This document shows positions 46,248-54,096 of a DNA stretch of 64,000 bases, in pieces (position 1 is the stretch's first letter; each line of letters opens with the position of its first letter). Origin of the DNA: Labilibaculum sp. (GTDB taxonomy: Bacteria > Bacteroidota > Bacteroidia > Bacteroidales > Marinifilaceae); the NCBI RefSeq assembly GCF_963664555.1, contig NZ_OY761461.1, positions 3,947,769 through 4,011,768 on the forward strand, given 5' to 3'. Both the position numbers and the translations under genes were made by a program. The notes below the pieces were generated by a model. The model was not told the DNA's origin. It saw nothing but the letters and a program-made list of their open reading frames with translations, and did not search any database.

Positions 46248-47240
46248 TTACTCCCTTTCGGAAAGGAATCTTTCAGCATCCATAGCTGCCATACAACCAG
46301 AGCCCGCCGAAGTAATTGCCTGACGGTAATGAGGATCTTTTAGATCACCCGCAGCAAACACTCCAGGGACATTTGTTTTAGTCGAATCCGGCTCAGTTAA
46401 CACATAACCTTGCTCATCAGTTTTTAAATACTTACTAAATATCTTTGAATTAGGTGTGTGTCCGATTGCGACAAAATAACCATCTATTTTGATGTCTACT
46501 TCAGTCTCATCGGCCTCTCCCATTCGCTTTATCAACTTAGCCCCCTGCACTACACCGTCACCATAAAGCTCTTTGGTGTTGTGCTCATAAAGAACTTCAA
46601 TATTTTCTGTTCGTGCAACACGATCCTGCATTGCTTTGGAAGCACGTAAAAAAGGCTTACGTACAATCAAATATACTTTTCTGGCTAATCCTGCCAAATA
46701 AGTTGCTTCCTCGGCAGCGGTATCGCCGCCACCTACTACTGCTACATCCATTCCACGGTAGAAGAAACCATCGCAGGTTGCACAAGCGGAAACTCCCGAG
46801 CCCATGTATTTTTCTTCGGTTGGAAAACCTAAATATTTAGCAGTAGCACCTGTTGCTAAAATAACTGTCTCTGCCATAATAATTTTCTTCCCATCAACAA
46901 TTACCTTGTGAGGATAAGAAGAAAAATCTACTTCCGTTACCAGTCCCCAACGACAATCTGTACCAAATCTCTCTGCTTGTTTTTTTAAGTCAGCCATCAT
47001 AGCTGGTCCAGTAACACCATCAGCATATCCAGGGAAATTGTCTACTTCTGTTGTTGTTGTCAATTGTCCTCCGGGTTGCAAACCTTCAATTAAAACAGGG
47101 TTTAAATTTGCTCTTGCGGCGTAAATTGCTGCAGTATATCCGGCAGGTCCAGATCCAACAATCAGACATTTTACATTTTCCACATCCCCTTCAGGTGTAG
47201 AAGGATTGGTATCCTTCAGATTCATTGACTTAAATTCCAT
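46248..47240 (-). CDS. trxB: Thioredoxin-disulfide reductase
   Basis: 330 aa, NADPH:thioredoxin oxidoreductase in the cytoplasm. FAD motif GSGPAGYTAAIYAARA, PGGQLTTTTEVDNFPG, redox-active CATCDG, NADPH motif GGGDTAAEEATYLA and the C-terminal FAD block GVFAAGDLKDPHYRQ. The N-terminus has about 15 extra residues before the FAD fold, so a start a few codons downstream (MNLKDTN) is possible. A good promoter lies about 40 bp upstream. Confidence 0.95.
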   Translation of the reverse strand: MEFKSMNLKDTNPSTPEGDVENVKCLIVGSGPAGYTAAIYAARANLNPVLIEGLQPGGQLTTTTEVDNFPGYADGVTGPAMMADLKKQAERFGTDCRWGLVTEVDFSSYPHKVIVDGKKIIMAETVILATGATAKYLGFPTEEKYMGSGVSACATCDGFFYRGMDVAVVGGGDTAAEEATYLAGLARKVYLIVRKPFLRASKAMQDRVARTENIEVLYEHNTKELYGDGVVQGAKLIKRMGEADETEVDIKIDGYFVAIGHTPNSKIFSKYLKTDEQGYVLTEPDSTKTNVPGVFAAGDLKDPHYRQAITSAGSGCMAAMDAERFLSERE

Positions 47241-47280
47241 ATATATTAATTATTCTGTTTCTAAATAAGTTTTCGAGTAG

Positions 47281-47310
47281 CAAATCTACAAAATATCTAG
47301 ATAACTACAA
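47281..47310 (-). promoter_or_regulatory. Promoter of trxB
   Basis: On the minus strand, TTG (47308-47310), 19 nt, TAGATTTG (47281-47288): the Bacteroidota consensus with ideal spacing, 40 bp upstream of the ATG. Confidence 0.7.
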
Positions 47311-47420
47311 GTGTGTTTATTCATAGAAAAAGTAGATGCCACCATCAATTAACTCGAATCTTTCAACGCAATTCTTTTTGACAATTCTTAGACATAAACT
47401 ATATTTGTTGCCTACAATAT

Positions 47421-47496
47421 CGGGGCGTAGCTCAGCCAGGTTTAGAGTACACGTCTGGGGGGCGTGGGGTCGGAAGTTCGAATCTTCTCGCCCCGA
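47421..47496 (+). tRNA. tRNA-Pro(GGG)
   Basis: 76-nt cloverleaf. Acceptor stem CGGGGCG / CGCCCCG, D arm with GCTC / GAGT, anticodon stem CACGT / GCGTG around loop CTGGGGG (anticodon GGG, reading CCC), and T arm with TTCGAAT between GGAAG and CTTCT. Discriminator A at 47496. CCA is not encoded. It is followed by a terminator and then an integrase remnant, so the gene is a probable integration site. Confidence 0.95.
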
Positions 47497-47517
47497 CAAT
47501 GTAAGATTAATGATTAT

Positions 47518-47552
47518 AAAGCGGTTACACTCCCAGTAACCGCTTTTATTTT
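47518..47552 (+). terminator. Terminator after tRNA-Pro
   Basis: Perfect 11-bp stem AAAGCGGTTAC / GTAACCGCTTT with 7-nt loop, followed by T-rich sequence. Confidence 0.88.
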
Positions 47553-47647
47553 GGCTTATTTTCTCTTACATATTGCGGTTTAAGATGCTTTTTGCAGCTT
47601 TAAAAGTATAAAAACACGACAAAAACGAGACAATAATACAACCTGAA

Positions 47648-47735
47648 ATGGCTACTTCAAGATACTGGACAACCGAAAAGACAAGAAAAATGGCACTTAT
47701 CCAATAAAACTCACTATTGAATATTTTGGTGTAAT
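47648..47735 (+). pseudogene. Decayed N-terminus of a phage-type integrase
   Basis: Starts with ATG GCT ACT; after a 1-base loss the frame reads FKILDNRKDKKNGTYPIKL, which resembles the arm-type DNA-binding domain at the start of Bacteroidota tyrosine recombinases (pattern LD.R..KKNGTYPIKLR). The similarity fades after about 30 codons and no catalytic domain exists nearby. It lies 152 bp downstream of tRNA-Pro on the same strand. Judged by eye only. Confidence 0.6.
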
Positions 47736-47812
47736 TAGGTTCTTACTTAAATTGCAGAATATACTTCCTTTAAAAACTCCATATAAAACACTTAAAAAGA
47801 GCTGTCAGCGTT

Positions 47813-48199
47813 TTATTCATGACCAATTCTGTTCTTCAATAAAATTATACCAAACGAAATCCACAATACAGTTTCAAAACCAATGGCTATAAAAATTGAA
47901 GAATTTACAGATCCTCGAATAAACTCATAACTGCCCATAAAAGCCAATCCAAATAAAGTAATACCTGTTGCGATACAAATAATTTGTCTTGCTTTTGAAG
48001 GAGTTAAATTTCTTGATGCAAACATCAATATTGATATTCCTAACATAAACATTGCGGCCCTTTTTGCAAGAACAGATGCCGTTTCTGATGGTTGCAGTCC
48101 CATGCCGGAAACAAAAGAATCAGACATAAAAACAAGCTGAATTGTCAAATAAATGAATAATACAGATGTTGTGACACTTACAATTTTATAAAAGTTCAT
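47813..48199 (-). CDS. Small membrane protein, 128 aa
   Basis: Four predicted membrane helices (about residues 5-25, 47-62, 71-90 and 100-122). The motif LAKRAAMFMLGISILMFASRNL in and before helix 2 (KR...G) is seen in small membrane proteins of environmental bacteria that I cannot name with certainty. No catalytic residues. It is preceded on the same strand by a DUF2867-like gene (14-bp gap), so the two are probably cotranscribed. Such pairs suggest a lipid or oxidative-stress role only by association (weak inference). Confidence 0.65.
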   Translation of the reverse strand: MNFYKIVSVTTSVLFIYLTIQLVFMSDSFVSGMGLQPSETASVLAKRAAMFMLGISILMFASRNLTPSKARQIICIATGITLFGLAFMGSYEFIRGSVNSSIFIAIGFETVLWISFGIILLKNRIGHE

Positions 48200-48213
48200 A
48201 ATTCATTTAAGTA

Positions 48214-48744
48214 TTAATGTTTTTCTATATTTATAATCATCTCTTTTAGCGTTTCTTTCACTATAAGTTGATGAAATGGTTTAACTGGAATAAAATAAAG
48301 TCTTCCAAATAGATTTTTGAATTCGACCATCGTAGTCAAAATAATTCTCTTTTTATTAACATCGTCATTTATGCTATCGAGCAATAATGAAACCCTAAAA
48401 CTAAGGTGCTTATCATCCTCTCCTAATATGAGTTCATTTTCTGTTATATTATACAATTTAAAAATATCAAGTTGAGCACCTGGTTCAAACTTCAAATTAT
48501 CAACATCTTGCATTGCCTTTAATTGAGCTGAAGTTTTTAAGCCAAACACTCCTACTAATTTATCCCTGATAGCCATTAAATTATCTACCCATTTCGGACT
48601 GCTTGATAAAAATGATTTTCCAAGATAAATTATATCAAATTCAGACGCTATGTATTGACTTTGAAAACTATCAATGTAATGATATGATTGCTCTTCTTTT
48701 TTTAGTAATGATTGCTCTGGAATTATTTTTAATTTTTCGATCAT
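48214..48744 (-). CDS. DUF2867-like protein
   Basis: 176 aa, soluble, no signal. The block HLSFRVSLLLDSIN and the C-terminal TTMVEFKNLFGRLYFIPVKPFH, where a Phe/Leu-rich run is followed by a Pro-Phe-His, resemble the DUF2867 family, whose members are often found next to small membrane proteins or as domains of NAD-binding epimerases. No function known to me. It leads the 128-aa membrane gene by 14 bp. Confidence 0.7.
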   Translation of the reverse strand: MIEKLKIIPEQSLLKKEEQSYHYIDSFQSQYIASEFDIIYLGKSFLSSSPKWVDNLMAIRDKLVGVFGLKTSAQLKAMQDVDNLKFEPGAQLDIFKLYNITENELILGEDDKHLSFRVSLLLDSINDDVNKKRIILTTMVEFKNLFGRLYFIPVKPFHQLIVKETLKEMIINIEKH

Positions 48745-48762
48745 AGATTCTGATTATTTAAT

Positions 48763-48927
48763 TTACTGAATTATTTTATCTGCATCTGCTCCAGCAAACA
48801 ACATCGTATTTTGAGGTTTTCTCAATGATTTAAATCCAAGTTGTTCATAAAAGCCATGTTCATGATTCATTCCAAGTCCCAATACTGAATATTTTTTCAG
48901 CTTTTCATGATCCATTATTTCGCTCAT
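48763..48927 (-). pseudogene. C-terminal remnant of a GNAT acetyltransferase
   Basis: 54 codons beginning MSEIMDHEKLKKYSVLGLG and containing HGFYEQLGFKSLRK, the C-terminal motif-B helix of GNAT acetyltransferases (GFY..LGF). The acetyl-CoA-binding part is missing, apart from a degraded KSHCGKGNSKKP-like stretch upstream in the same frame. It ends 19 bp before the DUF2867-like start, on the same strand. A dead gene or a very short leftover. Confidence 0.6.
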
Positions 48928-49516
48928 TGGCTTTTTACTGTTTCCTTTCCCACAATGACTTTTGAAACTAGATTGGAGTAAAAAATATTGTTATTACCAG
49001 TTAAGTTTCACTTATCTGTAAGCTTTCAACAAAATACAGAATGCAAATTGCCCCTTTACCATACAATAAGCTTAACGAAAAAAAGCTTTGCTAAAGTTTC
49101 AAATGTACTGCGTTTAAAAGATAATCTGATCATTTCCACTGGAAATTTATGATCCACACATCTACAACTGATTAAAATAGCCGTATGATATAATATGTTT
49201 CATTTATAATATCATTAATGAAGCCTATTTGGAAAATAAGCGGAATGCCCGATCCCGATGATCGGGAAAAACCCCTGACCGACTTTTGCCGATGCCCCGG
49301 GGAGAGAACGCCATATTTCCTCTTTTCATAAACTTGGCACATTTGACAGGTTAAAATTTTATTAATTCTACTTAACTTGCTTACCTCACCATACAAAATA
49401 AAAAAAAAGCACTGTATTACAGTTAATTAAAACCACTAAAAAAAAACAAAGCAATATAAAAATATTATCATATGACAATTGATTTATTATAACATATTAC
49501 TTAAAACCGTATCGCA
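48928..49516. other. 589-bp non-coding region upstream of the cas operon
   Basis: No credible gene; a short frame here reads as nonsense. Mostly AT-rich, but 49241-49310 is a GC-rich island including a perfect palindrome-like arm pair TCCCGAT-G-ATCGGGA (49253-49267) and CCCCGGGG (49295-49302). The last 100 bp before cas6 are very AT-rich and probably contain its promoter, but no consensus match was clear. Confidence 0.6.
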
Positions 49517-50299
49517 ATGAGATTTGAATTGACATTAAACCGCACCACAAAGCAACGCATGTTACCCATGGATTATCAGTATTACATTAGTGCGTGGATT
49601 TACAAAGTATTGAAACATGCTGATGCCGACTTTGCCAATTTCCTGCACAACAAAGGCTATGGGAAGAACGAAAACGACAGCAAACTTTACAAACTGTTCT
49701 GCTTTTCGAGATTGAACTTTGGAAAACCTAAACTCTGGAAAGAGAAAAAACTGTTTGAAATTTCTGCTCATGAAATTAAACTGCAAATTTCGTTCGATGT
49801 GAACAAGGCGGCCAGTAATTTTATTAAAGGACTGTTTATGGCACAGGAATTTTATCTGGGCGATAAATTCAATGGAATCGATTTTAAGGTTTCCAATGTA
49901 GCTGCCTTACCCGAACCTGAGTTTACTGAAAATATGCACTACCATTTGCAAACGCCGTGGGTGGTGAGCTATCAAAAAGAAAATGACAAACACCCACAAT
50001 ATCTTTCGCCTAAGGATAAACTATTCGATAGCCTGACAGTAAAGCATCTGACTGAGAAATACAACAACACCCGCCAGCCAAAATTAATTAGCCCCGTACA
50101 AATCAATGCTAAAAGACTAAACGATTTTAAACGTGCTGGTTTTGTAATGAAACCCGGAACCAAAGAACAAAGCCGCATTGTTGGTAATTTATTTGAATTT
50201 GAACTAAATGCTCCTCTTGAAGTGCACAAAATGATTTGGAATGCCGGATGCAGTGAGAAAAGTTCGAGTGGTTTTGGTTGGGTTGAGAAGATTGATTGA
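49517..50299 (+). CDS. cas6: CRISPR-associated endoribonuclease Cas6
   Basis: 260 aa. Cuts the pre-crRNA within each repeat, leaving an 8-nt 5' handle (family knowledge; here the repeat 3' end gives ATTGAAAT). N-terminal RAMP-type strand MRFELTLNRTT, then YYISAWIYKVLKHADADFANFLH, and the C-terminal Gly-rich loop CSEKSSSGFGWVE typical of Cas6. First gene of the cas operon. The next cas gene is separated from it by 964 bp containing the 215-aa ORF, which is unusual. Confidence 0.9.
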   Translation: MRFELTLNRTTKQRMLPMDYQYYISAWIYKVLKHADADFANFLHNKGYGKNENDSKLYKLFCFSRLNFGKPKLWKEKKLFEISAHEIKLQISFDVNKAASNFIKGLFMAQEFYLGDKFNGIDFKVSNVAALPEPEFTENMHYHLQTPWVVSYQKENDKHPQYLSPKDKLFDSLTVKHLTEKYNNTRQPKLISPVQINAKRLNDFKRAGFVMKPGTKEQSRIVGNLFEFELNAPLEVHKMIWNAGCSEKSSSGFGWVEKID

Positions 50300-50331
50300 G
50301 GAAATGAGTTTACGAAACCCCTGCCTGCAGC

Positions 50332-50481
50332 AAAGAAATAAGCGCTTACAGTGAAACAGTAAGCATTTACAAACAAGAGACAGGTGCTGACAAGAAAGAA
50401 ACAAGTACTAACACGAAAGAAATGGATGCTTACAATAAGGAAATAGGTAGATGCAACAAAGAAATACCTGTACGCAGCTAT
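50332..50481 (+). repeat. Degenerate 21-bp tandem repeat, about seven units
   Basis: Units starting with GAAAT/GAAAC/GAGAC occur at 50335, 50353, 50377, 50398, 50419, 50440 and 50461; spacings are 18, 24, 21, 21, 21 and 21 bp. A typical unit is GAAATGGATGCTTACAATAAG. Read in frame it gives heptads such as KEMDAYN and KEIGRCN, but a stop lies just upstream and there is no ATG before the fifth unit, so it is probably a decayed coding repeat. It is located between cas6 and the 215-aa ORF. Confidence 0.7.
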
Positions 50482-50552
50482 GAATTAACTCCCCTCCGTA
50501 TGGAATTGTTCATCCATGGGGATAAATCAATAATTTTAAATTACACAGTATT

Positions 50553-51200
50553 ATGAATCAAAGACAAATGAACAGCAAGCACATGTTGGATGTCTCGCTA
50601 TCCTATCTCAATGCAAATTCTGCAATTTGGCAAAGCGTTGCCAAAATCGGCGAAGTAAAAAACCAACTTGATGCCATTAGTCTGGCCATAGACAATGCTG
50701 CCGACGAGCAGGAACAATCGCAGGTGGCGATTGGGAAAATTAAACTGACACTTAAACACACAATCTGCGAAAAGGCCGATATTTTAAACGATGTTGTTGA
50801 GGTATTTGCCCTGATGAATGATAAGCCTGAACTGGCCGACAAAATGAGCGATAGTGCTTCCGACTTGTTTAAAATGAAAAACGAAGACATGCTGCGCCGT
50901 GTAAAACAGATTATTAGCGCAGCCAGCGAAAATCAAGAAGCACTAACTGCCGGTTACGGACTTACTGCCGAACAAATTACCGATCTGCAAGCCGACTGCG
51001 ACCACTTTCTGGAACTGAACGGACAACCGCGCGAATACCAAATTAAATCGGGCATGGCTACAAAAAGCCTCGAAGAACTTATTTCGGAAGCAAATAACCT
51101 GCTTTCGAATCAGCTCGATAACCTGATGAAAATTTTTAAACGCCACAACTCTTCCTTCTATAACGGTTACCTAAAAGCCCGCATGGTGGTGGATTATTAG
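50553..51200 (+). CDS. Helical Bacteroidota hypothetical protein inserted in the cas operon
   Basis: 215 aa, almost entirely alpha-helical and rich in Ala, Leu, Glu, Asp and Lys; no signal or membrane helix. Blocks IGKIKLTLKHTICEKADILND, MLRRVKQIISAASENQEAL and EANNLLSNQLDNLMKIFKRH resemble a family of uncharacterised Bacteroidota proteins that I remember as often multicopy (not verified). It is not a known Cas protein: no RAMP, nuclease or HEPN motif seen. Its base composition is slightly more GC-rich than the cas8b gene that follows. A strong hairpin between it and cas8b (51216-51248) suggests it may be its own unit. Either passenger or new component. Confidence 0.7.
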   Translation: MNQRQMNSKHMLDVSLSYLNANSAIWQSVAKIGEVKNQLDAISLAIDNAADEQEQSQVAIGKIKLTLKHTICEKADILNDVVEVFALMNDKPELADKMSDSASDLFKMKNEDMLRRVKQIISAASENQEALTAGYGLTAEQITDLQADCDHFLELNGQPREYQIKSGMATKSLEELISEANNLLSNQLDNLMKIFKRHNSSFYNGYLKARMVVDY

Positions 51201-51215
51201 ACTGAATACTTAAAT

Positions 51216-51248
51216 AAACCTTCAAGAACTATTTGTTCTTGGGGGTTT
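51216..51248. terminator. Hairpin between the 215-aa gene and cas8b
   Basis: 14-bp stem AAACCTTCAAGAAC / GTTCTTGGGGGTTT (two G-U pairs), 5-nt loop. There is no long T-run on the plus strand, so it may attenuate rather than end transcription. It starts 16 bp after the 215-aa gene and stops 15 bp before cas8b. Confidence 0.6.
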
Positions 51249-51263
51249 AAAAACTGCAAATAT

Positions 51264-53081
51264 ATGCTAGATACAGTTATAAAAATTGGAAAACTTTACC
51301 GCGAAGCTCCTGATGCCCATAAATATCATGAGCAAATAAACCATGTTTGGAGCGAAGTTGAGAATCTACGAAAACAGAAAAACAAAGACGGCAATCCTAT
51401 TGATGTTGTTTTTTACGAATTACCTGTTTTAGATAAAGGAGATTCGTTTGAATTTGATTTCGATAACTTAATGGAAATCGAAGATGAAGATAAACAAAAA
51501 GGGCTATATAGGCTTAACTTTAAAACATCCTCTAATGATGCAACATCTAAATATTTATTCGGTGATATTGTCCATTCTTTCGTTAATGAGAAAAAGAAGA
51601 ATGGTAACATTGTTACAGATGATAAAGGCTCATATAAACTATATTCAAAAAGTGATAACAGTATTATCGAGAAACCCTCATTCATCCGATGCAATGATTT
51701 TGCCACAAAAGTTGAAAATCCTGTGATTTATAAATTTAGGAATGAGTTCAATAAGCATATTTTAAAAATACATTCTCTTTTCAAAGTAGATCACATCACT
51801 ATTCTTCACTTTAAGTTTAATGAAGGAAGTTGGCTTCAATTATCAGGAATAGTAAAATTTATTGATTCTGTAATTGCTCAAGAATTTGTTGAAAAAAGCC
51901 CTAAAGATGGAACGTTTATTCTAAAGAAAAGCTTGTATAAATCTTTAATAGGAGGAGAACATAATTATTACGGCGGAATACCAAACTTCAATCGAGAAAA
52001 AAATGCATATAAAGGCAGAACATTTAGTGAAGAAGAACTCATGAATATTGTTTATGCCAAGAAAGCATATGCAAATCCAACAATAAATTGTGGGGCTTAT
52101 AAAGTAAACGTAATGCCATATCATGATACTATCACAAAAGATATACTTGAAGACTTTTATTCTAGAGATTCTTACGCACTAAGCAACGAAATTAAGAGTG
52201 AAATTAATATAATCAACGAATTTGAAGAAGAGAATCCATTCGATAATTTTTTTGCTCCAATGCTTGATAAAACTTTTCATGACAAGACAACATTTGATGT
52301 TACGTTCATTTGGTTTAACGGAACCAAAAAGAGTTATGAAGATTTTGTAGAAGTCGGAACTATGGAACAAAGTCTTATAAAGAAAGTAGCACTTCAAGTA
52401 TTAGATGCAAAAAATAACATCAAGGATTTGTCGGAAAAAGATGGAGTTTTAAAACACCCTTATAAGACAAATATTTTAAATTCATTAAAAAACTTATTGG
52501 CAAATGTGAAACGAGGAGATTCATTCCTGAACTCACACTATTTGAATATAATACCCAAAATCTATACAAATACTTATTATCAGGATATTGTATTGCTACC
52601 TTCATTCATTGAACAACTTGAGTTAAAAATACGCGATGCTGAAAAACACTTAAAACTATATGAATTCTATATCCTTAAATACGACTTCTATTTTTTAATG
52701 AACATCCAAAAAAATAATAATCTTATGAAGATCACAGAAACAAAAAGCTATGCTTTGGGTAAAAACCTAGGCATAATGGCAGAGCAATTTGCCGCATGGC
52801 GTAAAGATTGTCCGATTAAATCATTTGAAAAAGCTTATGTTGGAAACCTTTCCCGAAGAATCACCACAATAGATGAATTGGTTAAGTTTTCTGGTTTTAT
52901 TAATGAAAAACTTACTATTCACGGCAGATTATATCCTGATGTGAAAAATGCCTATTTGCAATTGGTCGAAACCATCAATCTTTTTGAAGGCGAAAAATAT
53001 AATCGCAACAATTGTGCATTAGGCTTTTTTGAAAGTTACTATGGCAAAACAAATTCAAACAACGAACAACAAAACAATTAA
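51264..53081 (+). CDS. cas8b: Type I-B Cascade large subunit Cas8b (TM1802/Csh1 group)
   Basis: 605 aa. Large subunit of the type I-B effector complex; contacts the PAM in related systems. Recognised by position (before cas7-cas5-cas3), size, and blocks in the N-terminal part (ELPVLDKGDSFEFDFDNL) and C-terminal part (LGKNLGIMAEQFAAWRKDCPIKSF) as seen in TM1802-like proteins. Low overall conservation is normal for Cas8. The ATG at 51264 follows a 16-nt spacer with a purine-rich stretch. It precedes cas7 by 12 bp. Confidence 0.85.
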   Translation: MLDTVIKIGKLYREAPDAHKYHEQINHVWSEVENLRKQKNKDGNPIDVVFYELPVLDKGDSFEFDFDNLMEIEDEDKQKGLYRLNFKTSSNDATSKYLFGDIVHSFVNEKKKNGNIVTDDKGSYKLYSKSDNSIIEKPSFIRCNDFATKVENPVIYKFRNEFNKHILKIHSLFKVDHITILHFKFNEGSWLQLSGIVKFIDSVIAQEFVEKSPKDGTFILKKSLYKSLIGGEHNYYGGIPNFNREKNAYKGRTFSEEELMNIVYAKKAYANPTINCGAYKVNVMPYHDTITKDILEDFYSRDSYALSNEIKSEINIINEFEEENPFDNFFAPMLDKTFHDKTTFDVTFIWFNGTKKSYEDFVEVGTMEQSLIKKVALQVLDAKNNIKDLSEKDGVLKHPYKTNILNSLKNLLANVKRGDSFLNSHYLNIIPKIYTNTYYQDIVLLPSFIEQLELKIRDAEKHLKLYEFYILKYDFYFLMNIQKNNNLMKITETKSYALGKNLGIMAEQFAAWRKDCPIKSFEKAYVGNLSRRITTIDELVKFSGFINEKLTIHGRLYPDVKNAYLQLVETINLFEGEKYNRNNCALGFFESYYGKTNSNNEQQNN

Positions 53082-53093
53082 AATATTTATATC

Positions 53094-54095
53094 ATGGAAA
53101 ATACAATAGAAAAATCAGAAATTTTATTCCTTTTCGAAAGCAAATACACTATCCCAAACGGTGATCCTTTTACGGGAGAACAACGTTACGATGAAGAAAC
53201 CAAAAAAGTATTGGTATCCGATGTACGAATTAAGAGGTATGTACGCGACTATTTTATTGAGCAAAACTTTCTGTTTCCGAACACTTTTGAAGTGTATGTA
53301 TTCAACGACAAATCACAAGTTGCTGAAGGAAGCAAAGAATCTGGTTCTTCTGCCCGAATGAAATCCTTGTGGGCAAAATATATTGACAAGGAGTGTGCTG
53401 GCCAAGAAATGACTGATGCTGATAAAAAGAAAGAAGCCAAGAAAATAATGGATGCATTAAAAAAAGATAAAAAACTCGACAAAACTGCTCTTGAACTACT
53501 AACAGGCTGTATCGATGTTCGATTATTTGGAGGCATTTCGACAGAAGAAGGTGCCGCTGTTAATTTAACTGGACCTGTTCAGTTTGCTCTTTTAAACCCA
53601 TCATTAAATAAATCGGAATTACGTATCCATCAAAACACGTCTGTATTCTCCTCAAGTGCTGACAAATCCCGTGGTTCAATTGGAACGACAACCGTGGTTC
53701 CCTATGCTATCAACCAAATTCAAGGATGGGTAAATCCTTATTCCGGCAAATTAAGTGGCTTAGAAACAAAGGATATTAACGACTTATTCAAAGCCATGTG
53801 GAACAGTGTAAACAACATTAATACCCGAAGTAAATCGAACCAAAGCTCGGTTTTGATGCTCCAAATTGTTTACAAAGAAGCAACGGATAAATTATACGGC
53901 ACAGACAGGCTAATAGGTATTGAGTCGGAAAAAGAAGATGAACAAATCCGTTCAATGGAGGACTATACTTTAAATTTTGAAAAACTAAAGGCGATTACCA
54001 GCTCTCCTAAAATTAAAGAGATTCGTTTCTATACAGAAATTGAATCCATTAAAAACGAATTGAAAGGAGATAAATTCAAAGAAATGACACTCTAA
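53094..54095 (+). CDS. cas7: Type I-B Cascade backbone subunit Cas7 (Csh2)
   Basis: 333 aa. Forms the helical backbone on the crRNA. N-terminal EILFLFESKYTIPNGDPFTG and RYDEETKKVLVSDVRIKRYVRD (conserved DVRIKR-like thumb start), CIDVRLFGGISTE, LTGPVQFAL and the Ser-rich TTTVVPYAINQIQGWVNP fit the Csh2 branch. ATG 53094. cas5 begins one base after its stop, so translation is likely coupled. Confidence 0.93.
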   Translation: MENTIEKSEILFLFESKYTIPNGDPFTGEQRYDEETKKVLVSDVRIKRYVRDYFIEQNFLFPNTFEVYVFNDKSQVAEGSKESGSSARMKSLWAKYIDKECAGQEMTDADKKKEAKKIMDALKKDKKLDKTALELLTGCIDVRLFGGISTEEGAAVNLTGPVQFALLNPSLNKSELRIHQNTSVFSSSADKSRGSIGTTTVVPYAINQIQGWVNPYSGKLSGLETKDINDLFKAMWNSVNNINTRSKSNQSSVLMLQIVYKEATDKLYGTDRLIGIESEKEDEQIRSMEDYTLNFEKLKAITSSPKIKEIRFYTEIESIKNELKGDKFKEMTL

Positions 54096-54096
54096 G

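Noticed and set aside
47317-47499. A 60-aa minus-strand frame overlapping tRNA-Pro
   Set aside because: It is the complement of the tRNA; the cloverleaf is complete, so the frame is fortuitous.
49172-49396. A 74-aa minus-strand frame upstream of cas6
   Set aside because: It translates the GC-rich palindromic island; no conserved protein features or ribosome-binding site.
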